A stretch of 30,560 nt of DNA, taken from the NCBI GenBank assembly GCA_029339195.1, contig JAPTJF010000604.1, positions 1 to 30,560 on the forward strand, written 5' to 3'. Position 1 is the first letter of the stretch; every line of letters starts with the position of its first letter. Shown in pieces: positions 19,175 to 28,875 of the stretch. The notes beneath the pieces were generated by a model. That model saw nothing but the letters and a program-made list of their open reading frames with translations. It made no database searches and had not been told where the DNA came from. A program made the translations under genes and the position numbers. Source of the DNA: Micractinium sp. NFX-FRZ (Eukaryota > Chlorophyta > Trebouxiophyceae > Chlorellales > Chlorellaceae).

Positions 19175-19523
19175 CGCTGCTGGCACCACTGAGGCCGCCC
19201 TGGGGTGCCGCCCGCCGCTGCTGGGGGCCGGGGTGCGCGGGGTTCGGGCTTTGGCTGCACCAAGTTCGGTTGCAGCGGCACTGGGTCGTGTGCCGTCGCG
19301 ATGTCGTGATCAGATGCTGCAAGCCGCTGCCAGAAGGCAGCGCAAAGAGCTGCGACGTGCTGTGGCCATGCTGGGCTAGGAAGACCATCGCCTCCAAGAC
19401 CGCAGTCCGTGCGATCATAAACACCGTGCTGCCAGCCCGTAACTTTGCGCAGTGCAGCCACACCCCCACTACCAGTAGCACGATCAGGCAAAGCCCCAGC
19501 CCCAGCTGGGCAGCAGGGCGACG
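19175..19523. promoter_or_regulatory. Divergent promoter region between NDUFS6-like gene and LEO1
   Basis: The start codons are 349 bp apart and face away from each other. The half near LEO1 is less GC-rich. No TATA box or obvious operator is seen. Confidence 0.6.
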
Positions 19524-22500
19524 ATGGCGGAGGAAGATGTGATGCAGGACCTGTTTGGCAGCGAGAGCGATGACGAGGAGCAGCCACAGCGCGGCGGGGA
19601 GGCACCCAGCGGTGGGGAGGAGCAGCAGGAGCGACAGAAGGACGTGGTAGCGGGCATCTTTGGCAGCTCGGACGAAGAGGATGAGCCGGCAGCCCACCCA
19701 GTGACGCAGGCGCTCGGAGACAACGAGGACGAGGCCCCGTCCAGGCACGCCGCCGCTGCCGCCTGCCGCCTCTCCACTCCCCCTTTTAGTCCACATGCGT
19801 CCTGCGCTCCCCTCTCTCTGTGTTCTATGGTTGCACCCACACATGGGGACGTGTCCTGCCCGCCCGCACCCCTGCAGGAGCCGCAGCCCCAGCCCTGGGG
19901 TGCCGCGTGGCCCGCCGATGACGGTGGCAGCAGAGCCGTACGACGTGCCCCCGCAGGACCAGCTGCGCCTCGTCAAGCTGCCCAACATTCTGGGAGTGGA
20001 GCCGCGGCCTTTCGACCCTGACAATTTTGATGCAGGCGCTGAGGTGGAGATTGACGCGCGGGGGCTGAAGCGCGTGCGGCTGCGGGACCAGAACTGCATC
20101 CGGTGGGTGGGCGGGCGGGCGGGGGTGGTTGTGTGGGGGCCAGGGAGCCTGGGATGCCGGCTGGGTGAGGCACAGTAAGACTAGCGCAGAGGCAGGCTGG
20201 CTGAGCATGAGGTCAATCCAAGCGTATGCGCAGGCAGGCAAGCAGGCATGGACATGTGCACAAACCGGGTGCACGAGGGTTGGTTAGCAGGCTGTGGTGA
20301 GGTTCCTGGTCTCCTGCCCCCTGCCCCACCCCGCGCTGCGCGTAGCAGCCAGGCACAGCCAGGCTGCACACTGCGCTGCCTATTGCCACCAGCAGCGGAG
20401 AGATGCACGCTGCAGCGTGTTGATGGCGGCCACATGCCCTGCCTCCCTTCCCCCCCGCAGCTGGCGGTGGGGCGTGGACGAGGACGGGAACAGCGTGCGG
20501 GAGAGCAATGCGCGGTTTGTGCGCTGGAGCGATGGCAGCCTGCAGCTGATGCTGGGGGATGAGGTGCTGGATGTGAAGGAGATTGACACGACGTGAGCGA
20601 GGGGGGGTGGGGGGTGAGGGTGGATGGGAGGTGGAAGCATGCTGCTGCGGTGGCTACGTAGGGATAGCGGCAGTTGGAGACGCCTGCCGACTGTGTGGAG
20701 AAGGCGGTGGGTTTGAAGGTCAATTGGCAGCGTGTCAGAGAGGCACATTGGGATGCGGTGGATGGCGGTAGGTGGGCGCATGGGCAGGGCAGGCTTGAGG
20801 AGTTTGCAGGGTGCACGTTGGAACGGATGTTTGGTGAGCAGACAAGGGTCGCTCTGGGCGCCTGCTTGCTGTGTGATTGCATGGGCACAGACCTTTGCAA
20901 ACACGGGTGGCTGACTGACTGAGCCTGCACTGCACCCAAGTCGCAGTCTGAATGCCGCCCCTCCTCCTCCCCTGCTCGCCAAACAAGCACACACCTCATG
21001 CGCTTGCACCGCGCTCGGCAGCATCTCACTCTCTGCTGCTGTTCCTCCCCCCGCCCCCCCGTCCTGCCTGCCTGCAGCAACGAGCACACCTTCATGTACG
21101 TGCGCCTGTCCAACCTGATCCAGGGGCAGGGGCAGCTCACCCGCAAGCTCGTCTTCCAGCCCGCCTCCCTGCACTCCAACCTGCACAAACAGATGCGGGC
21201 AGCCACCGACAAGCTGCACGTCAAGACGCAGAGGGTGGGTGGGCGGGTGGGTGGCGTGCGGGTGGGTGCGCAGGTGGGTGGGTGCCTGTGCCGCCAGGAG
21301 GGGACCGCTAACCCCATGGCTCTCATCCTCTGGGCCCCTCGCATGCCACGCACCCCTCCCATCCCCGCTCCCTGCTTTCTCTCTTTCCAGGTGCGCGCCA
21401 CCGCCGCCGCGCTGCACCCCCGAAGCACAAGGCTGAGAGCAGCTGCCCCATGCCTCCTTCTCCCACACAAATGGTGTTAACCCTTGCCCTGCTGCTTCCC
21501 CCCCTCACACCCTGATCCTCTCCCAGGTACGCGCCACCGCCACCGTGGTGGACCCCAAGAAGGCCAAGGCCGAGCAGGAGAAGGCGGAGGCGGAGCGCAT
21601 CCGCAGCCGCGAGAAGCTGACAGACAGGCAGGCCAAGACGATGCGCAAGTTCAGCATGCCGCGCATGCCGCGCGCGCCGCAGCAGCTCAACGCAGGTGGG
21701 CACGGCTGGCTGGGTTGCAGTGGTGGTTGGCATGGGACACCCAGCATGCCGCGCATGCTGCACGCGTCGCAGCAGCTCCGTGCCGGTGCGGCCAGGAGGG
21801 AGTGGGGGAGAGGGGTGAGGCTGCCAGTCAGGGCAGCACGGGGTGCGTGGTGTGGCAACTCGAGCGCCCGCTGTGCTCTGGCCTGTGGCTGGGGAGCTCT
21901 GTTGCTTGCCACTGTCGGCCCTTTTGAGAAGAGAGGGTGAACTCTGGGATGAGGACAGGCCTGGTTGGACATGTGAGAGGCGCACCTGTCTTCAGCGCCA
22001 CCACTCCTACCCCAACCCTCACTCACCACCCTACCTCTCCACCCTACCTCTCCTGAACCCCCCTCCCTCCTCAGATTACTTGGAAGAGGAGGAGGACTTG
22101 GATGAGGAGGGGCTGGCTGAGGACCTGCAGGAGGTGCAGCGGCAGCGCATGCTGACGGGGCGCGGGCCGCGCGGCGGGTACGACGAGGCGGAGGAGGAGG
22201 CGCGGGCAGCGCGGCTGGCGGCGGCCAAGGCGGGCGGCGGGGCGGGGGGCAAGCGGCGGCGCATTGAGGAGGAGGAGGAGGAGGAGGAGGATGAAGATGA
22301 GGAGGAGGGGATTAGCGGGGAGGAGGAGGAGGCGGATGAAGAGATGAAGGTGGGTGGGTGGAGGGGAGTGGCAGCTTGGCTTTGGTGTGTTGGGTGCGGC
22401 TGTTGAGGCTCTGCTTGACATGGCTTGGTTTTGTGTGGCGGGCTGCAGGGGCTAGCCTTGCCCCACAAAGCTCGGCTGCTCTTGGTGGTGTACACCACCT

Positions 22501-22712
22501 CTGCTGTCCGCTGACCCTGGCACCTGTCAACACCCCGCTCGCTGCCTTCCCCGTGGCCCCCTGCTCAGGACTTCATTGTTGACGAAGATGAGGATGAGGG
22601 CCGGGGCAAGCGGGGGCGCGGCGGCGAGGAAGCGGCAGGCGGCAGCAAGCAGCAGCAGCAGGCACAGGCCAAGCGGCGACAGGTGGTGCTTAGCGACAGT
22701 GAAGAGGATTGA
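19524..22712 (+). CDS. LEO1: Paf1 complex subunit LEO1
   Basis: Seven exons (19524-19744, 19878-20102, 20461-20592, 21078-21234, 21527-21695, 22075-22349, 22569-22712) join in frame to 440 residues. The acidic N-terminus ([20 protein letters not shown]) is followed by the LEO1 core: [63 protein letters not shown] and [13 protein letters not shown] charged coiled-coil then leads to [12 protein letters not shown], a long Glu tract, a KRGRGG stretch and an acidic VVLSDSEED end. LEO1 is part of the nuclear Paf1 complex, which travels with RNA polymerase II and promotes elongation and histone H2B ubiquitination. Intron 1 needs a GC donor (CCAG|GCACGC) to reach the frame of exon 2. Introns 3, 4 and 5 contain echoes of exon edges. 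Confidence 0.92.
20978..21013 (+). repeat. Intronic echo of LEO1 exon 4 start
   Basis: aacaagcacacacctcatg then cgcttgcaccgc resembles exon 4 aacgagcacaccttcatg then tacgtgcgcctg, about 97 bp upstream. In frame it reads [10 protein letters not shown] against [10 protein letters not shown]. Confidence 0.65.
21384..21420 (+). repeat. Intronic echo of LEO1 exon 5 acceptor and start
   Basis: tttccaggtgcgcgccaccg continues with ccgcgctgcacccc. The real exon 5 junction reads tcccaggtacgcgccaccg then ccaccgtggtggacccc, 136 bp downstream. The echo acceptor (exon would start at 21391) keeps phase but runs into a stop after 29 codons. Confidence 0.85.
21741..21790 (+). repeat. Intronic echo of LEO1 exon 5 end and donor
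   Basis: Compared base by base with 21651-21700, offset exactly 90 bp, about 42 of 50 bases agree, including agcatgccgcgcatgc and gcagcagctc. The source covers the last 45 coding bases and the donor; the echo lies in intron 5. Confidence 0.92.
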
Positions 22713-23155
22713 ATCGGAAAGCAGCGGGCATGGTACCGTTGGTCCCCAGCAGCAGCAGCAGCGGCGGCGTGCACCCGCATCTCTCATCTGTACCGTCTCA
22801 TCCTGCTCCGAAATCTTCCTCATGCGTGCCGCCGCTGCTGTAATGAATGCAAGCAACCCGTCCAAGCAGCTCGAAGGGTGTCTCACCACGGGGCGGCACA
22901 GTCAACATGTGGCGGGCATGTGGGCAGTTGGGTCCCAACACCGTCGCCTGCCCTCCTGCAGCGGTGCCAATATGTCGTCCAAGGATGATTGCTTGCTCAT
23001 CCATGGCGGAAAGCCAAAATGCGCATCTAATCCGGTGATTGGAACTGGACGCCCGGCCTTCCTCCCGCTCAAGCGCCCAAGAGCCCAGCTCAGGACGGCC
23101 CCGACCCTTTCACACACCTCTTCGACCCTTCTCGTAGCTCAAGACACTCGCCAAA
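22713..23155. other. LEO1 3' region and promoter of next gene
   Basis: Both flanking genes are on the plus strand. Apart from a TGTAA signal at 22839-22843, I see nothing structured. Confidence 0.5.
22839..22843 (+). terminator. Candidate TGTAA polyadenylation signal of LEO1
   Basis: TGTAA lies 127 bp after the LEO1 stop codon, within normal reach for a green-algal 3' end. Confidence 0.45.
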
Positions 23156-25858
23156 ATGTCTGAGAAGGTGGGCCGAGCTCTTTTTGGCGGCGGCACTGCG
23201 ATCATGCAGTGTGGGCAGTCTTGGCTGTGGGACGCGTTGGGGCGGTGCTCGTGCCGCTGATGACTGTTCAGCGGCTCTACAGCGAGGCCGCTAGGCTTGG
23301 CGCCTCTGCTAGCATGCGTGATGCCCCCAGAGGCTCTACCTCTGGCGCATTCAGCTGCGCCAGCGCGTTCTGACAGCTCAGACATGCAATCTTGAAGTCA
23401 GCGGGTCAACTATTGGCAGCGCCCGTTTTCGTGCGGGCTGGCAGCGCCCCGCCCCGCCGCCGCGGCAGCAGCACCACGTGGCGGCAGCGCCGGGCGGCAC
23501 CAGCAACGTAGCTGCGGCCTGCGTTTTGCTGCGCGACACACTTTAGACACTCCTTTTGTGGAAAGGGATTTCAAATGGACTGCCGTTTGCATGCTTGCCC
23601 TGTACGCTAGTCCGTGCTCATGCACCCGGCCGACCGCAGTTGCACAGGTTCTCACCCCACACTGCACTTGTTTGTTTGCGTGATTGATTGCTTTCCTGCA
23701 GGAGATCGCCAAGGCCTTCAAGGAGGGTGAGCTCATATTTGGCAGTGGGGGTTCCGATGCGTACCTTTGGCACTGCACTGCACTGACGACACTGCTTGAA
23801 CTAATGCCTGCATGCATGCCCACACCCCCGCTTGCTCACCTCCTGGTTCGCCTGCTGCCCTGATACCCCACCGTTTGCATTACAGGCGGCAAGAAGGGTG
23901 TGGATCTCCAGGTGCGCTGGAGCACCACAGCAGGGATGTGCTCGTGTGCCTCCTGAGCAGCATCAGCCTCAGACTCGCCTCGCCAGCCGGCACGCACGCC
24001 AAGTCCCAACTGTCAGCTTCAGAGGATGTGTTGCCTTGGCTGTCACCTTCCCCTGTGACTGCGATGCAGCGTTCCAGCATGGACAGCGCATCCTCCTCAC
24101 CAATGCTGTGTGTTGGTATCGCGTTCCTGACGCTGCTGCCACTGCCCCTCCTGCTGCCTCTGCCGTTGCAGGGCGTGGCTGCCATGGGCGGCGTGGTGTT
24201 CTTCAACCTGGCGGTGGACACCCCCAACGGCGACATGGCGCTGCTGGAGAAGGTGGGTGCATGGCGCCGCTGGGGGAGGTGTGTGGTGCATGCATCAATG
24301 TGCATCATAAGTTGCGTCCTTTTCGACACACCCCCATTTGCGACATGCCGCCGCTGAAGAAGGTGGGGCGCGTGTGTAGAAAGAACCAGGAATGCGGGGT
24401 GGCGGGGACTGCGAGGGCGACCGGCGGGGTTAGGAGACATGCACGGAGCCAATGGCGGCATGGATGCCACGTGCAAAATGCAAGTGCTGCAGTGCTGCCG
24501 CGTGCCCCACTTTTGTGCACGCTGCTGCGGGGTGCCGCCCTCCCCTCTGCTGCGCTCAATGCGGTTGTGTGTGTTCTCGCCACCCGCAGGTGATGGAGGG
24601 CGCCAACGTGGAGGTTGATGAGGCGGCTGAGGAGCGCAAGGGCGGCGCCGGCGACCTGGGCAAGGTGGGGGCGCTGCGCTGCGCTGCGCTGGCCTGTGCT
24701 GTGCTGCGCTGGCCTGTGCTACGATTGCATTACAGACAGGCGCCCCGCCTCGTTGCATCGTACCACTCAGTTTACGCTCTCCTCTACCTGGTTACATCTG
24801 CAAACCCGTGTTCTCCCATCCACTCCTCACCCCCTCTGCAGTGCTTCCTGTCTGCCGGTGAGAAGCAGCTGGCCATCTACTTCCACCTGCCCAAGGAGCT
24901 GTCCGCCGCCAAGGGCATCCCCCTGAAGGAGTGGGCCACCGCTGTGCTGGCGCCCGTGGAGGGCCATGAGGTGGGGGGGGGGCCTGGGGGTGGGCTGGAA
25001 ACAGCAGGGGCGCTGCTGTATGCGTGCCTGGGGTGCATGGGGGTGGGCAGGCGCACTTGGGACTGACCTGCGTGTGCTACCTTGCGCTGTGCTGGCACCC
25101 GTGCAGCCGCTGGGAGCGCACGGTGAAGTTGCTTCAAGCACTCTGTGTGTGTGTTGGCAGCCGGGAGGCGTAGGGCGGCGTGGAGCAGCAGCGAGTGTGT
25201 GTGTACCGTCATTGTTACCCTCCCTTTCCCCCACGCTGCCAGTTCCCCGAGAAGAGCGAGCACTTTCTCAACACGGTGCCCCTTGGTTAGTGGGAAAGAC
25301 ACTGTGTGTTGCTTGTTGCTCAACCAGCGTGACCCCCCTGCCCCTCCCTCCCCTTCCCCCCCCCCATTGCAGATCATTGAGGAGAGCGAGGAGTTCCTGA
25401 AGGCGGTGTCCAAGCAGGACCAGGAGAAGGGACGCTTCCCCCTCAAGCAGGTGGGCACTGCACAGCGCGGGCAGCACGCTGTGCACGGCATGGCACAGCA
25501 CAGCACAGCGTGCATGGGCACAAGGCAGCCCAGCATGCAGAGCACGGTCTGTATGCGCTGAGCGTGGGGGCATGCAGGTGCACAGGGGTGTCGCCAGGAG
25601 CAGCACGCGCCCACCGGCGCCGGCTTTGCGAGCCGTTCCGCACATGCTCGACATCACGTGCACACTCCCTATGTGGACTGACCCATCCCCTTCCTGGCAC
25701 GTGTCCCCTGCCCACGACCTTCCCCTCTCCCCCCGCAGCGCGATGACGCGATCAACGCTGGCTTTGCGTGGTTCCGTGAGAAGGGCCTGATCCCCGCCAA
25801 CGACGACTCTTCCGACGACGACGTCAACTACGCGGAGGCCGCTGGCGTGGAGTGGTGA
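23156..25858 (+). CDS. Conserved small acidic-tailed protein, function unknown
   Basis: Eight exons (23156-23167, 23702-23726, 23886-23911, 24172-24252, 24590-24664, 24842-24970, 25373-25450, 25739-25858) join in frame to 181 residues. The first exon encodes only MSEK. Features are MGGVVFFNLAVDTPNGDMA, EGANVEVDEAAEERKGGAG, SAGEKQLAIYFHLPKEL, EWATAVLAPV, then GRFPLKQ|RDDAINAGFAWFREKGL, ending in an acidic NDDSSDDDVNYAEA tail. I recall similar acidic-tailed proteins in other eukaryotes but cannot name the family or a function. It has no signal peptide or membrane segment, so is probably cytosolic. Coding exons are very short and introns long. A 33-base optional exon (25242-25274) would also keep frame, but it resembles a decayed copy of the exon at 25373. 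Introns hold several echoes of exon edges. Confidence 0.78.
24261..24371 (+). repeat. Two intronic echoes of the 24172-24252 exon end
   Basis: The exon ends gacatggcgctgctggagaag before its donor GTGGGTG. The intron then holds catggcgccgctgggggagg plus tgtgtg (24262-24285), and gacatgccgccgctgaagaag plus gtgggg (24342-24368). The second echo also keeps the preceding gacac(ac)cccc block at 24325-24335. Confidence 0.8.
25083..25106 (+). repeat. Intronic echo of the 24842-24970 exon end
   Basis: gcgctgtgctggcacccgtg then cag resembles ccgctgtgctggcgcccgtg then gag at 24939-24961; about 20 of 23 bases agree. It lies 113 bp past the exon end. Confidence 0.8.
25232..25290 (+). repeat. Intronic echo of the 25373 exon start with acceptor
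   Basis: After a ctgccag acceptor the echo reads FPEKSEHFLNTVPL in the exon frame; the real exon reads IIEESEEFLKAVSK after cattgcag. The shared DNA words are gagaagagcgagca/gaggagagcgagga and ctNaaNNcggtg. The offset is about 131 bp. Confidence 0.8.
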
Positions 25859-26374
25859 TCACTTCACGCTGATTGGTCGACGAAGGCGGCTCTTTTGTGC
25901 CCGGCTGACTGCTTGGCTCCGGTGCACTGCCGACCCGAGCCTGGCTGTGAGCTCACATGAAAGCATATGCAGTCAAGGGTAGGCTAGGCGGTTCATGCCA
26001 AGGCGGTGTCAACTGCGCGCAGCCTGTCGGGCGTGAAGTGAGGATCCAAGAAAACAGTGTGCATGGAAATGGTCAGGGTTTGTTTCATCTGCTTGTTGGT
26101 GCCAGAACCGGGGGGGAGAAGCATGGGAGAAGCGCAGCTGCCGCACTGCTGCCAACCCTTTCAACAGCAGTTGGTTCGAAATCAGCAGGATCTTAGTGCC
26201 CCTAGTCTCCTGCACGCCCGAGAGGAGTTTTGCAGAAGAGACTTGCACTGGCCGGAGATGCCTGGCCCGCCGTGCCTGCTGCCGCCAGCTCGCCACCGCT
26301 CCGTCCCTGCATATGCATGCATGCGTGGCTGCACTGTAGGTCATCCCGTCACCCGTTACAGCCCAGCTGACGCC
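25859..26374. other. Intergenic region upstream of BCP1-like gene
   Basis: This holds the 3' end of the preceding gene and the BCP1-like promoter. The open frame of the next gene extends upstream through it, but the sequence there lacks the acidic composition of the protein. Nothing else structured is seen. Confidence 0.5.
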
Positions 26375-28199
26375 ATGCCGAAGCGCAAGAATCAGGAGGA
26401 GGCGCCGCCGCCCAGCGAGAGCGAGAGCGAGCAGGAGGAGGCGGGCAGCGAGCCGGAGGCCTCCGACAGCGGCACATCGGATTCAGACAGCGACAGCGAT
26501 GGCGCCCCTTCGGGGGGCAGCGACAGCGACGAGGAGAGCAGCGACGACGAGGCGGGCGAGGCTTTTGAGCAAATAGACGTGGACTTTGAGTTCTACAGCC
26601 CCCAGGAGAAGGACTTCCACGGGCTGCGCATACTGCTGCAGAACTACCTGGACGGCCAGCAGTGGGCCTGCTCCGACCTGGCAGATGCCATCATCCAGCA
26701 GGCAAGCACCGCTGCGCGTGCAGCAGGAGGGCCCTGGCAGCGCAGCAGCATGTGATCACCACACGTGCCATCGCTTGTGGGGAATGCAAGTGCCATGGGC
26801 AGCAGTGGGCCAGGCAGACATCCCCACCGCCACCACCGCGGCCACCGCCGCTCGCTGCCGCACCGGCGCATTAGCACAAAGCGCCGCCGCTCACCGCTGC
26901 TTCACACCCGCTGTGCAGGGCACCAGCGCAGGGGTGGGCACGGTGCTCAAGTGTGGGGAGGAGGATGACCCAATCGGCGTCAGCACAGTGCTCAACCTGG
27001 AGCGCCATGGAGGGGCCAAGCCCCTGCAAGAGCTCAAAGCCTTCCTGCTGGCATCAGCGGGCAGCAGGCGGCAGCAGCTGGAGCAGGTGGGGCGCATGGG
27101 AGGGTTTGGTGCTGGGCAGGGAGCAGGCAGGTGCTGGGCAGGGTAGTAGGGCAGACTCCAGGTGAGGACCGGGCGGGCAGGCGGGCGCGCTCCACCGCTG
27201 CCCAGCATGCCAGCATTGACTGAGGCCGCAGCGCCGCTCTTCCCCTCCCCCATCCCCTGCATTGCTCACCCGCCGTCTGCTTTGCCCGCAACGCTTATCG
27301 GATACCCCGCCCCTCCCTGCAGGCGTGGTCGGCGCCCGGCACGGGCCTGGTTGTGAATGAGCGGCTGGTCAACTGCCCGCCTGAGCTGGCAGAGCCCCTT
27401 CAGGAGTCGCTGTTTGGGGAGATTGAGGAGGCGGCGGAAGACGAGGAGCTGGAGGAGGTGAGGGGCGGCAGGGAACTGTGTGTTTGTACAGTTTGCAGAT
27501 GGCCTGTGGATGTGGGATGGCTTCGGTATGCACAGAGCGAGGGTCAGCAGAGAGGGCAGGTGGTGACGTTGGACTGCTGGTGGCGGCAGCAGGAGCAGCA
27601 GCGGAGGCGCGCTAGTGGGTAGTAACAGAGGCGGATGCAGGCCACAGGCGGTACAGATGACCAGGCTGTTGGGCAGCAGCAAGGGCCCACTTGCACGCAG
27701 GAAGTGGCAATTTGTTGCTGCGCCGTGCGGCTCAGGCTACGTCCCGCCCACCCACTCACCCCACTCTGCTCACCCCACTGTGCCTGCTGTGCCCGCTGTG
27801 CAGGCGGAGCGCGACGCCTTCAAGCTCAAGAGCTACCTCATGGTGGTGCGAGCCTACACAGACCCCACACAGCCACAACCACAGCAGCAGCAGGAGGAGG
27901 AGGAGGCGGCCAGCGGCAGCAAGGGCAAGCAGCAGCAGCGGGGGAAGAAGAAGAAGAAGCAGAAGGGGTCGGGAGCGGCGGCGGCGGCGGCGGGGGTGGT
28001 CCACTTCCTTCCCGAGGCCGAGTGCTACCAGGCAGCCGCCGAATGGAGCTTCACCTTCCCAGTGGCAGACCGGCCGGCGGGAGAGGACGAGCTGCAGCCG
28101 TGCCGGTGCGTGATGCTGGTCAGCGCGGCGGGTGCGGCGGCTGCCCGCAAGCAGCTGGCGGTGCTCATGAAGAGCGCGGCAGCGGCGGCGGGGCAGTGA
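26375..28199 (+). CDS. BCP1/BCCIP family protein
   Basis: Four exons (26375-26701, 26919-27086, 27323-27457, 27804-28199) join in frame to 341 residues. The N-terminus is basic (MPKRKNQEE), then a long Ser/Asp/Glu tract, as usual in this family. The conserved body follows: VDFEFYSPQEKDFHGLRILL, GTVLKCGEEDDPIGVSTVLN, VNERLVNCPPELAEPL and FKLKSYLMVVRAYTD. A lineage-specific insert, QQQQEEEEAASGSKGKQQQ then KKKKKQKG, precedes the C-terminal EAECYQAAAEWSFTFPV block. Yeast Bcp1 is a nuclear chaperone for ribosomal protein Rpl23 and helps nuclear export; metazoan BCCIP binds BRCA2 and p21. The ribosomal chaperone role is more likely in an alga. Intron 1 uses a GC donor (CAG|GCAAGC), required by frame. 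Confidence 0.88.
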
Positions 28200-28875
28200 C
28201 GTTCTGGCTGCGTGGGTGTTTTGGAGGAGCAGGCTTTCCCTCGTTCTCCTCCGCAGAGCCTCAACAGTGTGCCACCCATGTATCCATGTGCAAGCACAGC
28301 AGCACCCAAGAGGGAGGCAGCCCCCTGCTTGGCAGTTGTGGCTGTGGTGGCAAAGCGAGCTGCTTGCACCGGACCTGCTCAAGTGTTTTTGAGAAGAGTG
28401 TTTCTTGGCTGGGCTGAGTGTGCGGCCATTTACATGAAAGCTGTCGGGTTAAAGGGTTCTCGTTGCTTGGTGCGGGCGCATGCATGGAATGGTGTTTGCT
28501 GGTTGCAGTCCAAGTGAATGCGAAGGGGGGTAGGCAAAACAAATGGGTAGAGTGGGTAGCTGCTTGGGGAAATGGAAGGAAAAGAGCAGTGTACAGGGCA
28601 CAGGATATCAGGGAAGGGTACACTGGGGCTCTGGGCTGGGCTGGGGGTTTGATCGGGATGGGTTAAGCTCTCTCACTCGGCTGGCTGGCACTGCATGCTG
28701 CGCCGCACTGCTCTGCGCTGTCGCTCATCATGTTGCTGCCATTATTGCTGCTGCTGGTGGTGGGCAGGGCCACTGCCCGGGGCTGCCGAAGGCTGCACCC
28801 TCGGGGGCGCCTGCGCTCCGGGGGTCCCGGCGCCCACCCAGATCTCTCTCGTGAGCTGCCACAGGTGCTTGTTGC
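28200..28875. other. Convergent intergenic region (BCP1-like and hybrid cluster protein)
   Basis: Both genes end here. No exon is convincing. A minus-strand TGTAA (28430-28434) exists but is 442 bp past the hybrid cluster protein stop, so its use is doubtful. Confidence 0.45.

Noticed and set aside
19038..20099. 353-residue minus-strand frame
   Set aside because: It runs antisense to LEO1 exons 1-2 and the divergent promoter and overlaps NDUFS6-like exon 1 out of frame.
20181..21470. 429- and 362-residue minus-strand open frames
   Set aside because: They lie opposite LEO1 exons 3 and 4 and their introns; LEO1 is strongly supported on the plus strand.
21391..21480. Alternative LEO1 exon coding [10 protein letters not shown]
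   Set aside because: It is in phase but ends in a stop and is a decayed copy of the true exon 5 start, so it was kept as an echo, not an exon.
26057..26374. Upstream extension of the BCP1-like frame
   Set aside because: The sequence before 26375 lacks the family composition, and the ATG with a basic MPKRKN start fits the family.
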